Source of the DNA: Lingula anatina
Taxonomy: Eukaryota > Brachiopoda > Lingulata > Lingulida > Lingulidae
Assembly: GCF_001039355.2 (NCBI RefSeq)
Contig: NW_019774292.1
Location: 155,311 to 219,310, forward strand
DNA: 64,000 bases
Reading direction: 5' to 3'
A program made the position numbers and the translations under genes. Of this stretch, positions 24,970-36,800 are shown piece by piece. The notes under the pieces are model-generated. The model saw only the letters and a list, made by a program, of their open reading frames with translations, searched no databases and was not told the origin of the DNA. Position 1 is the stretch's first letter. Each line of letters begins with the position of its first letter.

Positions 24970-25515
24970 TCACCCTCAAAAGAGAATGGGCTCACCCCAC
25001 CTGCAACCCCTCGGGTAGAATGTAATTGCCACACCTGCCGCCCCTAAACTAAAATAGACTCTTCCCACCTGTCACCCCCCAAGTAAAGTGGGCTCGCCCC
25101 ACCTGTCACCCCTCAAATGAAATGGACTCTCCCCACCTGTCACCCCTCAATTGAAATGGACTTTCCCCACCTGTCACCCCTCGAACGAAATGGACTCTCC
25201 CNNNNNNNNNNNNNNNNNNNNNNNNNNNNNNNNNNNNNNNNNNNNNNNNNNNNNNNNNNNNNNNNNNNNNNNNNNNNNNNNNNNNNNNNNNNNNNNNNNN
25301 NNNNNNNNNNNNNNNNNNNNNNNNNNNNNNNNNNNNNNNNNNNNNNNNNNNNNNNAATGGACTCTCCCCACCTGTCACCCCTTGAACGAAATGGACTCTC
25401 CCTACCTGTCACCCCTCAAATGAAATGGACTCTCCCCACCTGTCACCCCTAGAGTAAAATGGACCCGCCCCTCTTGTAACCCCTTAAAATAAAACAGACT
25501 TGTCCCACCTCGACA
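24970..25515. repeat. 34-bp minisatellite, GC-rich, with assembly gap
   Basis: Tandem units of 34 bases contain ATGGACTCTCCCCACCTGTC followed by ACCCCT. They are clean from about 25,100 and degenerate towards both ends. No unique spacers separate the units. The open frames on both strands come from a repeat without stops and from the Ns. Confidence 0.93.
25202..25355. other. Assembly gap of 154 N inside the minisatellite
   Basis: This run of Ns lies inside the 34-bp array. The true copy number is unknown. Confidence 0.99.
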
Positions 25516-28500
25516 CGGGTTGGACAAAAACAAAAAACACTACGTGCTTTACTATAACACAATTTATTAAGATTTGAAATAAAGGATTGCAGAATCAAAT
25601 ATATTTTAAAAGTATCAATTGCAAACAGATTTGTACGTGCATATGCATGATAATTAACCTGAACCCAAGTTTTAATAAATTGCATGTAAAAACAGTTTAA
25701 TGCATATTTTATTTTATTCAGTAGAAACGCAAATATTTTCATAGCAAGATACACACATCAGAAAATTGGATTTTTTTGCACATGAAAAGGACCATTCGAA
25801 CGCAATACATACCAGCACATGCAAGCTTGGCGAAAATTCATGAAAATTAAGTAAATTAACGATACTGAATTTTGGAAACCTGGTGCACTGTTTCAAAATG
25901 TTGGTCTTTCTTACCGATTTTGGTTTCAGATTCAAACGTTGTTTCACAAGTGATGTTAGAATATCCATGGAGTATGCGTACAAGGATGAAGGCAAAAATA
26001 AAAAATGGAGGGTTTTGTTATAAAAAGAATGGGATTTATCAAAGTATGCTGTATGATAAATTGAAAAAAATATACAGCATATCTTAATTTCTTGTTTAAA
26101 TTAGCCGTCATGTTTTAGCACTGTTAATAAGATAGACCAGGGCGAAACTGAAATTAAATACTATATCTTTTTTTAATAACAATCGGTAGTTAAAACATTC
26201 ACAATCTTAATGTGCGACATAAGGCACTGCAAACAGTGAACTCAATACGTGGACAAAATTTGGGCAAAGATATCATTTGACAATTTGCAAAATTTTTATG
26301 TGTTTTCTAGATTACATATATTTTAAAAAGCTTGTATATATAACCACCACTTTTATAATCGTCTCTGGGTTGTTTAGAAATTGAAAACTCCAAAAAGAAA
26401 TGTAAATTTATTCGGGTGAAATAGTTCGTCACTCGCTAGTTTACGATTACAGCGTTATAAACACTTAAAATTAACAAATGCAATTCTACAATGTCAATTA
26501 AGAAAAAAATATCATGTGATAGCTAATCGACTTTAAATAATGATCTTACCAGAGATTAGACCAACTATGTGGTGAAAAAAACACACCTTTATCCCCGACG
26601 TTTAATTCATCGTGTAGATAGTTTGAGTAGCCGAAAGGGTTTTAATAGAATCGGATTCGTCCGAACTCGTTGTTTGGAACAATTAAAATGAATTATGATT
26701 GATACCTAAGGTACATAGCTTATGAATTATATCAGCAAAAAAAAAAATTCAACTACGAGAACCAATATGTAATCCTAAAATCACAACAAGATCAGGGGCC
26801 AGTTCACCAGTTCATAAAACTGTTCAACTGTATGTTATAACTGTATGTACGTGTGCGCTCGTTTGCATGAGTGTGTCCAGTTCCTTAATACGGACTGAAG
26901 GCTAGGCGTTGTTCCATCAGTCTCGTGCCTTCTGACGTCAGCGAATTAGATTGTAGTTCTGAAATATGAATATAATACGTTAATAACGCAATCAATTATT
27001 CTAAGGTGATACATGCATTCATTTAGACTGAATAAACTTCAAATGAAAAAGTATTGTCGATATTGAAAGAATTAGCATTGGCTGAGCATCAAATTTATAA
27101 AGAAATTTCAATAAAAAGATAAAATTAGAATAAAAAGAGCAAAAAAGAAATATAGAGATGTATATTTCTGAACACATGTCAATAAATGTGATATTTGTCT
27201 CCAGCACTTTAAAAAGAAATGGCCAGGAAAAAACGTAAAAGTAAAAACTACCACCTTCGTTCATGTGATTTAGCTTCAAATTAAAAAAGTAAAAGGATTT
27301 TAAAAGCAATCTAATATATATATCAGCTATTAGTGCAGACACTCAAAGTTTAACACTAGTAAATTGAACAAAAATCGAAGAAATGTCTACAAAATACATG
27401 TGACAGAAACTGGACAACTAAATATGACAGTTTACATGCATCCGCATTCTTCGAGCGTCCAGCGACGGGGTGCCATCGAGTTTTTAAATATTTTGAAAAA
27501 TGGTCACCATACAACATCCTCCGTACGTGCTTACGGGCTGTCTGCGAACTCAAAATTACGTAAGAAGGACTTGCGTGGGACGTGAGATTCTGCTCAAAAT
27601 TTAGAAGCAAACAGCCCGTAAGAGCCCGCACGGCCGGTTGTGACCGAGGCTTAAAATAGTTGAACCTGTGTTGAACTCTTTCCCTTTCACATTTGATGAT
27701 TTATAAGGCGTTACAATTTATGAAGATTTAAGTTTAATTAACTTGACTTAATTTTGTTGCATGTTTCCTTATTCTCACAACTTGGGTGCTAAATCACATG
27801 GACGGCTGTGCCGCCAACGCTTTGCTATTCAAGGAAGCAGCAAGGAGGGTGTACGACAACTGTACTGACACTGAAAGGGGTCCGTATGGTTACTTTTATC
27901 TATCGTTTTTGATGTTTTGATATCTTCTCATGCTTTCCCCAGAGCTTTTATTACCTGCATTATGTATTTTATATTTTATCGCATTAGCAGTCGCTGTAGA
28001 AGCAATTAATGCCGGCTATGTTTAATCTGTTAAACGTACATGGGTTCTGTTGTCTTATAATATCTGGTTATATTATTTATATTTATTTATTTATCTATCT
28101 ATTTATTTTAATAAATATATAGCATATAAAATTTTGTTTTATCATGATATAAATTAATTATTGGACCTCAATGTTTTATCTGCTTAGAAAAGCGCAGTTG
28201 TTCCATTCTTAAAATATTCCAACTTCAAACAGAATATGATTACTTTTGTTACACATTGAATTGATGTGTTGGTCGCGGAATTGATATTTATGTTACTGCC
28301 TTATATGTCTAAAGATGATCGATTTTACGGGAACACAAAGTTAAATGAAATTGGATGCTTTGTGCGTACAGTAATTTGTGCTTTAATGGATTTCACTTGT
28401 TTATATCCCCTTGGTAAAATAAGAGAACTCAGCAAAGACCATTAAGGTGATTGATTATATCATGTTTTAATACATTTGTTATCCTACATTAAGGAACGAA

Positions 28501-29230
28501 CTCTCCAGCACCATTTAAGGTAAAAGATGTGATAACATTTTGTATAGATCAGTTCATTGTTTTTGAGCGACTTTAGTTTGCTTGTCACTGAATGTTTAAA
28601 AAACGAGGAAAATACACCCTACCGACAGTACATTAAGCATTAAATAAATTATTTTTTCACTCGTGATCCAAATATTATATCAGACATGTCAACCTACATG
28701 TATTATGGAATCACAATATACTTTTCGATCAGCAACAGAAAACAATGCATTGAATTGCACCAAGCACTTGGACAAAATGAAACTTTGCACACAAGCCAAT
28801 CACTAAGCACACAAGCCAATCACTCCAAAAACACCAATGTCAAGGTCAAATTACCTTATAAGTGGCAATATAGGTTTTCTATTGGTTAGAAGGTACACAT
28901 TTTCCCAACGGACAACGAGATATGCTTTTTACTGACGACTTGAAAAAATTTGGCACATTTTACTGTGAATAGCGGTCTTCAATATTTGTTTATCTTACTC
29001 CATTAAATAAAGTCTATAAAAATTGTAGAACCAGATATCATTTGGTCAAAGCTTTTTAATCAATGACCCCTATTTACCATTAACTGTTAAACTAAATTAA
29101 CTTTCACATGGTACCGATGAACTTTGGTCACCCTATTGGTAGCGATGAACCCCTGTACCTGACAGACTAAAGTATCAGATCACAACTAGCTTCAGATTAA
29201 TCCACATGATGGGATTGACACAATTATTCG
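25516..29230. other. AT-rich intergenic region without convincing genes
   Basis: Only short open frames and AT-rich sequence are seen, with a (TTTA)n tract near 28,078-28,105. A GC-richer patch at about 27,800-27,885 has an ATG-led + frame (MDGCAANALLFKEAARRVYD) of coding-like composition, but it has no clear splice sites. I leave it as a possible small exon only. Confidence 0.5.
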
Positions 29231-29234
29231 CAAG

Positions 29235-29520
29235 TGTCTGGGTCTGAATGCTTTTGCTCATTTTGAGGGTCATGTTGCTGTGGCTGCCGCTGCTGAGTCT
29301 ATAATTTAGCCTTTCCCAAGGTTTTTGACCTGGACTTGGTTACAATTTTGCTTGTGCAGGGATTCAATTAAATTAACCGACTAAGCAACTAAAGCAATTT
29401 TTCCATATCAATCCTTTTTCTCTGTAAATTCAGAGTTGAACTAAAATGCTCCTTTCACTTGGAGCATAATTGCTTTTGGGCTGTTTTCCTTGTTGTTTGC
29501 TTGAGAGTCACCACCTGTGA
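29235..29520 (+). repeat. Dispersed repeat related to the foldback element at 45.6-47.4 kb
   Basis: Segments such as ATGCTTTTGCTCATT, TTGGGCTGTTTTCCTTGT and TTGAGAGT occur in the same order as at about 46,670-47,050. This is a diverged solitary copy of the centre and right arm of that element. Confidence 0.65.
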
Positions 29521-29539
29521 CACGCTGCCTCGTAAAAAT

Positions 29540-31990
29540 GGAGCTCATCTAGCACAGTGACACGTTGAAGTAGAGAACGTTTAAACGCATATGATAAAGC
29601 TCAACTAACACATTGCCTGGAGGAAGTGGAGGACGCTGTAGTTGATCTAACACTTTGTTTAGTGGAAGGGAATATTGGAAAATTAAAATAACGTATTTCT
29701 TGGCGGTATCCTGATTTCAAAAAGACGATTTTGGTACATTCTGAAAATTTATCCGAGATTTCTGATGGATAACCCTTATGTGCCTTTAATATGTTGTGCG
29801 CTAAAATGATGTTAAACATATTTACAATGATTTCATTCAAAGTTTAATGGAAACATATATGAAAGCATCTCTCATCAGAAAAAAGTTTGCGATATAACTA
29901 TAGTGTACCCTATAGGACTCTGCGATAGGACTCTGCGGCACTGTAAGCCAATGGGACTGAAACGTTCATTCGGTAATGATTGATAACAAATTTATTAAAA
30001 CATGATTTTCATGTCACCAATCAACTAAGGTGGTCTCAGCTAAGCTATCTCTTTATTCCCAAAGGGATCAAAACAGGCGGGCACAATTGATTGCATATTC
30101 AAAATTTGTCATTTCTTTCAATTTGTTCTACCGTAAAATCAATCATTTTTGAAAGTGCAAATAAATAATGCAAATAAAAGTTTTGCCAGTTACAAAGGTT
30201 TATCAGATGCCGTTTAATGATGATTGGGAACCACAATTATCAAAGCAACGAGTGTGGGCGACGTGGGGCCTAGGTTCCATTACAGATCTTGCCTGATTTA
30301 AGGACATAACTAATATTAGTCATATGGTTTTTTCATGGGGAATGCAAAGTAGATTTTATTCCAATTAATTAAGCAATCTTTTAAACAAATTTCAGGCCTT
30401 CGGGGTCGCTTGAAGCGGTTGTTTCCTGTATTTCTGCCTGTCTCACCAAAAGGAGGCAATAAAGTATATACACCTGTACAACTTGGTTAAATCAAGTAAA
30501 AAGGGAAAATTCACCAATAGTGCGGTACCTCAAGGACGGTGCCTGAGTCCGTTGCTCTACATACCGAAGATAAACGAACTTAATGGACTCTCCTTTGAGT
30601 CTATACCTCTAATGACCTCACACAGAAAATGCAAGTAGATAAAAATCACATATAAAAGCAAGTAAGTAAATTTATTTACTATAACGCCTGAAACGTGACA
30701 CGGTTCAATACACGCAAAAAGTTGTCCACAAAAATAAGTAATGGCCCTAATCATAGCATGTATAACCTTCTAAAATGAATATAAACTGCCAAATATTAAT
30801 ACGTGTATCTGAGACATTCAAAAGACCAAAATCAAAATTAAAATATTAATGGATTATTTAATAACGAGTGCAAAAAGTTTTAAAAGCTAGCATTTAAAAC
30901 TTCAATTTCTTATCTTGAAATTTTGATTTTTAATTACTATGATGGAATTTTACCTTGATACTTGATATNAACGCCTGAAACGTGACACGGTTCAATACAC
31001 GCAAAAAGTTGTCCACAAAAATAAGTAATGGCCCTAATCATAGCATGTATAACCTTCTAAAATGAATATAAACTGCCAAATATTAATACGTGTATCTGAG
31101 ACATTCAAAAGACCAAAATCAAAATTAAAATATCAATGGATTATTTAATAACGAGTGCAAAAAGTTTTAAAAGCTAGCATTTAAAACTTCCAATTTCTTA
31201 TCTTGAAATTTTGATTTTTAATTACTATGATGGAATTTTACCTTGATACTTGATATGCATCAATGGTTTTTATTTGCATCAGTTAGCCATTTCAACTGAC
31301 TCTGCCTTTCGTCTTTGTATTAACCTATTTATGGGTTGCAAATTTATCTTTGTCGAAAATGTTTTTAAATGTGTGCAATGTCAGATAACAAATACATTAA
31401 AACGTAAAACAATCAATCAAATTAAGGGGCCCTAGATCAGTTCTCTCATTTTTACAAGGGGATGACAATGATTAAATTCATTAACGCACAAATAACAGCT
31501 AAAGCATTAAATATATCTCATTTCGTTAACTCTGTATTTCCGTAAAATCAATCAGTTATGCGAAAAATTGATAAATATAAATAATATGAAAAGACATTGT
31601 TAGACAAAAGAGCCCATGCGCGTGTAACAAATCAAACATAGCTTGCATTCAGGATAGGCCTATAGTAAACATTTATTATCATCCAGATGCCGCATATAAG
31701 GTTATTTCTGCATCTAATTATGCAATAATGCTTCTCCTACGTGGCTAGAATAAAGAAACACACACCAAATTCATACAATTAAATTACACTTTTATCGTCA
31801 TAAATTAATATGTCTCATAGAATCACCATATGTGAAAGGTTAAGAGATCAACAGCAGCTACAGCTATTATAACGATGACTGTAATCCATTGAACAATACT
31901 TGTACGTGATCTATGCAACGCCAAATGTTGTGGTACTGTGCCAGTTTGCTACAGCCTGCAGCCCTAGGTTTTGCAAGCATTTCTAACAGT
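29540..31990. repeat. Intergenic block 1 of the PAN-fibrinogen cluster
   Basis: Homologous in order to 36,800-39,490 and 42,100-44,850. Markers are CACTGTAAGCCAATGGGACT near 29,940, CTATACCTCTAATGACCT near 30,600, and the TTTATTTACTATAACGCC segment near 30,670. It contains the overlap duplication 30,683-30,968 / 30,970-31,256 around an isolated N. No genes are seen. Confidence 0.75.
30683..31256. repeat. 286-bp duplication flanking a single N
   Basis: Bases 30,683-30,968 (from AACGCCTGAAACGTGACACG to CTTGATAT) recur at 30,970-31,256 with two small differences, on either side of the N at 30,969. This is a contig-overlap signature. Confidence 0.93.
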
Positions 31991-32352
31991 AAAAGCACGA
32001 AAAAATGTAGATGGTACTAGGACATTACAACTTTGCACAGCGGCCGCCTCCCTCAGCACGCTAAGGGATATATATGCGGGCGTACCTACGGACTCCGTGT
32101 GGTAATGTGCGTGTTGCGATGTCTGGATATTTACGTTTGTACCCTCCATGTCTATGATATAAGTGTATAATGCATCATGATCATTGTGGTGAACAAAAAA
32201 TGTTCTTAAATTTAACATGCTCTCGGTTCACCTGTTGCGTTCTTCAATTAAATATACCCTTATGTCCCTTGACAAATTTGTTTTTCATCATCCTTATTAT
32301 AGACGAAAGTTTCTTTTTCGATTTCCGCATTATCCGTGTGAACTTTACATAT

Positions 32353-33147
32353 CTAATTATTTCGCCGTAATTTCATCGTAGCGGCTTGCAGCAGGCACCC
32401 AAAGTTACAGTTATATCCTGTGATAGCCGTGAATTTCATTTTGCCTTTCCTTTCATCATTGTCACCTGTGTTACTGCAATCAGGATAATATCCAGTTAGG
32501 TGATTGCTAATGCACCTTCCAAACCACCAGCCCCCACCTGAAATATATATAAAAGTGAAATGTGATAAAATCACTATTGCTCAATGTCTTCATCACTAAA
32601 CATAATATAAACAAATAATCTAAACGCTTTTTTTTTTTTGACAAGAGACAATTTATCTATCAGATGACAAGTTTAAATTTTATCTTGAGGAAACCGACCT
32701 CTGGGTATTATTATCATAACATAATAATGTTATATTTATTGACTTTTGGAGTTAGGACAATGTTGTTTTGCAGATATCAGAAAAAGTCGACTTCAGCCAA
32801 ATTCGTTAATTGTATTATGCTCTCAGTTTTTAATGCAGTAGTTTAATTAGACAGCTATTTCTTATGCACTTTCATGCTGTCATACACTGTATCAGTGTTA
32901 TAATACCCTCTAGCCAGTGAATCACTATATTGGAATTTTATTCTTTTCTCAATTATAAATATTGCCTACCGTGTTGCTCAGCACACGTTTCCGAAATGTT
33001 AATGTAAGAGGGGGTATCCATGTTGTCAATGGTTCCAAAAGGACGTCCAAAGATTTCCTCAAGTCTAAACACGCTAGTTGTGTTGTAGGACTCAAAGGTA
33101 AGGGCGTCTACAGCATATTTCATTGTCTCATTCTGTATTCTAAACAG
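32353..33147 (-). pseudogene. Truncated PAN-fibrinogen gene copy: last exon and part of exon 4
   Basis: On the minus strand there is the 3' part of a fibrinogen-domain exon (32970-33147, ending CAGCACAC-side donor GTAGGC) and a complete last exon 32353-32537 reading GGGWWFGRC to TMKLRRNN and a stop. Exon 4 breaks at 33,147. Beyond it, 33,150-33,410 matches the fourth intron of the complete gene at 39.5-41.9 kb (about 39,725-39,990), so the copy is chimeric. The last exon differs from that of the next copy at about 13 of 61 residues, more than I would expect of an allele. It is either a broken paralogue or a misjoined contig end. Confidence 0.75.
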
Positions 33148-33439
33148 GTTACATAAATTAAGATCATATCTTGCTGTGTGACGTCTGAATACTACCCATC
33201 TAGATCGATTATGCCATGGTCAAACACACTATTGACAGAAAAGCTAATGGCGCGTTTTTGACCGGGAGGGATAGCAGAGAGATATTACCAGTTCAAAATA
33301 ACGTCCCATGTTCGTCGTTTCATCTCCCAGGTGAGAGGAAAATATTCGTCTGTCAAAATGATGGAAGAAGTGCACACCAATCGGCCACAATCAAAATTTT
33401 TGATTATTGATGGTCGTTAATCTCAAGGACGAAATTTTA

Positions 33440-33525
33440 TTGTACCACCAGCGTTAGCGCTGGCGGTACACATGGTTTTAGTCCCGACCGGATCGTTCCG
33501 CCGGCTCCGCCTACAAGTTACCGTT
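33440..33525. repeat. Short GC-rich dispersed repeat
   Basis: TTTTAGTCCCGACCGGAT with flanking GGTACA and CCGGCTCCGCC is found in inverse orientation at about 57,970-58,040. The left part is itself palindromic (CAGCGTTAGCGCTGG). It is probably a MITE or SINE end. Confidence 0.6.
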
Positions 33526-33536
33526 ACCGCTTCTCC

Positions 33537-33537
33537 N
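33537..33537. other. Single-N contig junction
   Basis: The sequence after this N (33,538-34,728) repeats 31,991-33,147 with several percent divergence. Confidence 0.85.
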
Positions 33538-33899
33538 AAAAGCATGAAAAAATGTAGATGGTACTAGGACATTACAACTTTGCACAGCGGCCGCCTCCGT
33601 CAGCACGCTAAGGGATATATATGCGGGCGTACCTACGGACTCCGTGTGGTAATGTGCGTGTTGCGATGTCTGGATATTTACGTTTGTACCCTCCATGTCT
33701 ATGATATAAGTGTATAATGCATCATGATCATTGTGGTGAACAAAAAATGCTCTTAAGTTTAACATGCTCTCGGTCCACCTGTTGCGTTCTTCAATTAAAT
33801 GTACCCTTGTGTCCCTTAACAAATTTGTTTTTCATCATCCTTATTACAGATGAAAGTTTCTTTTTCGATTTCCGCATTATCCATGTGAACTTCACACAA

Positions 33900-34097
33900 C
33901 TAATTATTTGGCCGTAATTTCACCGTAGCGGCTTGCAGCAGGCACCCAAAGTCACAGTTATATCCTGTGATAGCCGCGAATTTCATTTTGCTTTTCCTTT
34001 CACTAACGACACCTGGGTTATTGCAATCAGGATAATATCCAGTTGGGTGATTGTACGTGCATCTTGCAAACCACCAGCCCCCACCTGAAATATATAT

Positions 34098-34163
<66 letters not shown>

Positions 34164-36266
34164 GTGAAATGTGATAAAATCACTATTGCTCAATGTCTTC
34201 ATCACTAAACATAATATAAACAAATTATCGAATCGCTGATTTTTTATATTTTGTGACAAGAGGCAATTTATCTATCAGATGACAAGTTTAAATTTTATCT
34301 TGAGGAAACCGACCTCTGGGTATCATAACATAATAATGTAACTTTCATTGACTTTTGGGATTAGGTCAATGATGTTTTGCAGATATCAGAAAAATGAAGT
34401 CGACTTCAGTCATATTCGTTAATTGTATTATGTTCTCAACCTTTATTGCGGTATTTCAATTAGAAAGCGATATTTTATCATATACTACCCTCTAGCCAGT
34501 GAATCCCTATATTGGAATTTTATTCTTTTCTCAATTATAAATATTGCCTACCGTGTTGCTCAGCACACGTTTTCGAAATGTTAAGATAAGAGGTGGTTTT
34601 CATGTTGTCAGTGGTTCCAAAAGGACGTCCAAAGATTTCATCAAGTTTAAACACGCTAGTTGTGTTGTAGGACTCAAGAGAAAGGGCGTCTACAGCATAT
34701 TTCATTGTCTCATTCTGTATTCTAAACTCGTTCCATTTGACGTAGTAATAATTGCCGTTGCAGGACAACATATCAACCAGCATGGAGTAATTTCCTTGAT
34801 TGGTTAACGCATGAAGGGCCTCATTGCCCATCCAGAACTGTAGGCGGGGATCCCCAAAACCATGCTTATATTCAGCCCAGTTTCTGTTAAAGTTCATTGT
34901 GTTGTCATATCTTCTCATCACAACAAGCCATCCGCTGTCACAATAAACTTCCTTTGTTCCAAATCCTTTTATATTGATATGGAATATTCCTGACCCATCT
35001 ATTAAAACAAAAAAAAAATTAGTTGCGGTGTCCATAAGTGTGTAGACGGTCGAGCACGATGATTAGCGATTGCGTTTTAAAACTTTGCAGGCAATCAACA
35101 CAGTGTGCAACATTTAGATTTAATATGAAACGTTTGGGGTAGGTAACAGACACCTCTCTATTAAGGACTATTTATTAGTTTTAAGTAAAATAGTCATCAA
35201 ACACAGCAAAATCTGCACTGTTCCGTTTTTTTTTTTTTTACGACACCATTCAATACTTGCCAAAATTAACCAACAACCCCGTCAACCATGACGACAGAGA
35301 TGTGTATGGATACAGACAAAGAAAACAAATTATAATTAAAAGCCGTTTCTATATTTTGTTACAGATATATACACACAAAAAAATAAAATTCTATAAAACT
35401 TACCTAGATTATTGCAGTCCATTTCTTCCTGAAATATGGCAGAAAGATTACACGAATGTAAAGAGGTTATATATATTCAGTCAGAAAAAAATTCATTGCT
35501 TTAACCTTTCTAACCATCCTATTGATTTGTGCTTTTATCTGTATTGATTGAAAACGTATCTTTCTTTGAAGAAATAATATAACGGACTTATATGTTGATG
35601 ATGCTGCATCAAAGATTAAAAAAATAAACGTAGTTTAAATGTATATACTTACCTTAGCATCCTCATAATACATTCCACCTTCATGACGCACTAGTATGTC
35701 AGTGTTGATAGCCTTGAGGGTATTCAGTTCACAATTTTCTGTAAAAACAACAAGACTGAATTTTGACAACATGCCACAATGGCATTCAATTGAAACAATT
35801 GCGTCTGATTAGGAGAACCTAACTATTGCCTTATTAAATCTGTAATGTTCGTTAAATGCACGAATTCAGAATTCTGAATCCTGGAAATGTATTTATAAAA
35901 TGTTTCCTTCAATAAACAAATTCCTTTGCTATGTTCATCCTTCATGTAGAAGTTGATAAAAGGACTGTTTCCTGTCACTGTAATAAAAATATTACTCGAG
36001 TTTTACAAAACATCAGCAATAATACAATATTGTATATGACCCTTACCTATGTTCCTTGTTTTGAAGTAGTTCCAGGAACGGCATCCATCCGTTTGTGAAC
36101 ATTCTAATGCACAACTTAAAGCGCCCTGTGCTGTCACTTTCTTCAATGCAGGCGACGGTAAAATGGCATCTTTGGTACCATCGAAACAGGCGTATTTGAT
36201 ATTTTGTTGTGTTGTGAACAGTACAAGAAATGGCATAAATAAAAAATATTTTATCTTTAGTCCCAT
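33900..36266 (-). CDS. Secreted PAN/apple plus fibrinogen-domain protein, copy 1
   Basis: Five exons join in phase: 36047-36266, 35653-35738, 35404-35428, 34552-34998 and 33900-34084. They total 963 bases, encoding 320 residues. ATG is at 36264-36266. The order is a hydrophobic signal peptide (about residues 1-21), a PAN/apple-type module with Cys spacing as in CALECSQTDGCRSWNY and GENCELNTL, and a fibrinogen C-terminal domain. The domain shows WLVVMRRYDNTMNFNRNW, YKHGFGDPRLQFWMGNEAL and CAEQHGGGWWFARC. The usual DxDND calcium loop of fibrinogen domains is not recognisable, and extra cysteines are present. Fibrinogen-related proteins of invertebrates are secreted lectins, many acting in immunity; the ligand here is unknown. 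The gene is a tandem paralogue of 39,498-41,867. Confidence 0.9.
34105..34160. repeat. (TA)n microsatellite in intron 4 of fibrinogen copy 1
   Basis: About 25 TA units lie next to the acceptor of the last exon. The truncated copy at 32,538-32,560 lacks the expansion at the same site. Confidence 0.95.
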
Positions 36267-36800
36267 GATAAAATCTACGCCACCGGATTGCTCTAGTAAA
36301 GATTTATGAGGATGCCAACCAACACTAATATCGAAGCTGTGTATTTTGTAAACTTTCCTAAAGTGGTATTTACGTTAGCAGACTTTGGGATAACTTTGAG
36401 ATCTATCATGGAGCAGATCAGTGCAACCATCTAACTTTAATGCCGTATGTGTGCTCAGTAATATATGGTCCCTTTATACAGCAAATATATACTTGAGTTA
36501 TCTGTTGTATTTAGCCATTATTTCTGTTAAATGTAGTGTTATTGATCGCCTTGATATAAATACATTATTATTGGAAATGTGACAAAACTGAAGGCATAAA
36601 AACACACATCTGCGTAATGAAGATTTGACGATGCAACCAACATCGACATCGAAGCTGTGTGTTTTGTTAACTTTTCCAAAATAATCAATGCCCATTTCTT
36701 TTAAATGTAGTGTTATTGATCGCCTTGATGTTAATACATTATTATTGGATATGTGACAAATTTGAAGGCATAAACAATCACCTCAACATTATGAATATTT
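36267..36800. promoter_or_regulatory. 5' flank of fibrinogen copy 1, internally duplicated
   Basis: The segment TTAAATGTAGTGTTATTGAT followed by CGCCTTGAT occurs at about 36,525 and 36,698, a tandem repeat of about 173 bp. The matching flank of the second gene (about 41,990-42,080) has one copy. At the place where the second gene has TTTATAAA, this gene has CATAAATC (minus strand, about 36,300-36,310). Confidence 0.5.

Noticed and set aside
25100-25450. Regular repeats that might suggest a CRISPR array
   Set aside because: Units follow each other directly with no unique spacers, and the genome is eukaryotic.
25117-25452. Open frames on both strands across the 34-bp array
   Set aside because: The frames depend on a stop-free tandem repeat and on 154 Ns; no domain or splice signal is present.
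36003-36046. Continuation of fibrinogen exon 1 past 36,047
   Set aside because: A consensus donor (GTAAGG) and exact phase with the next exon in both paralogues show that the exon ends there.
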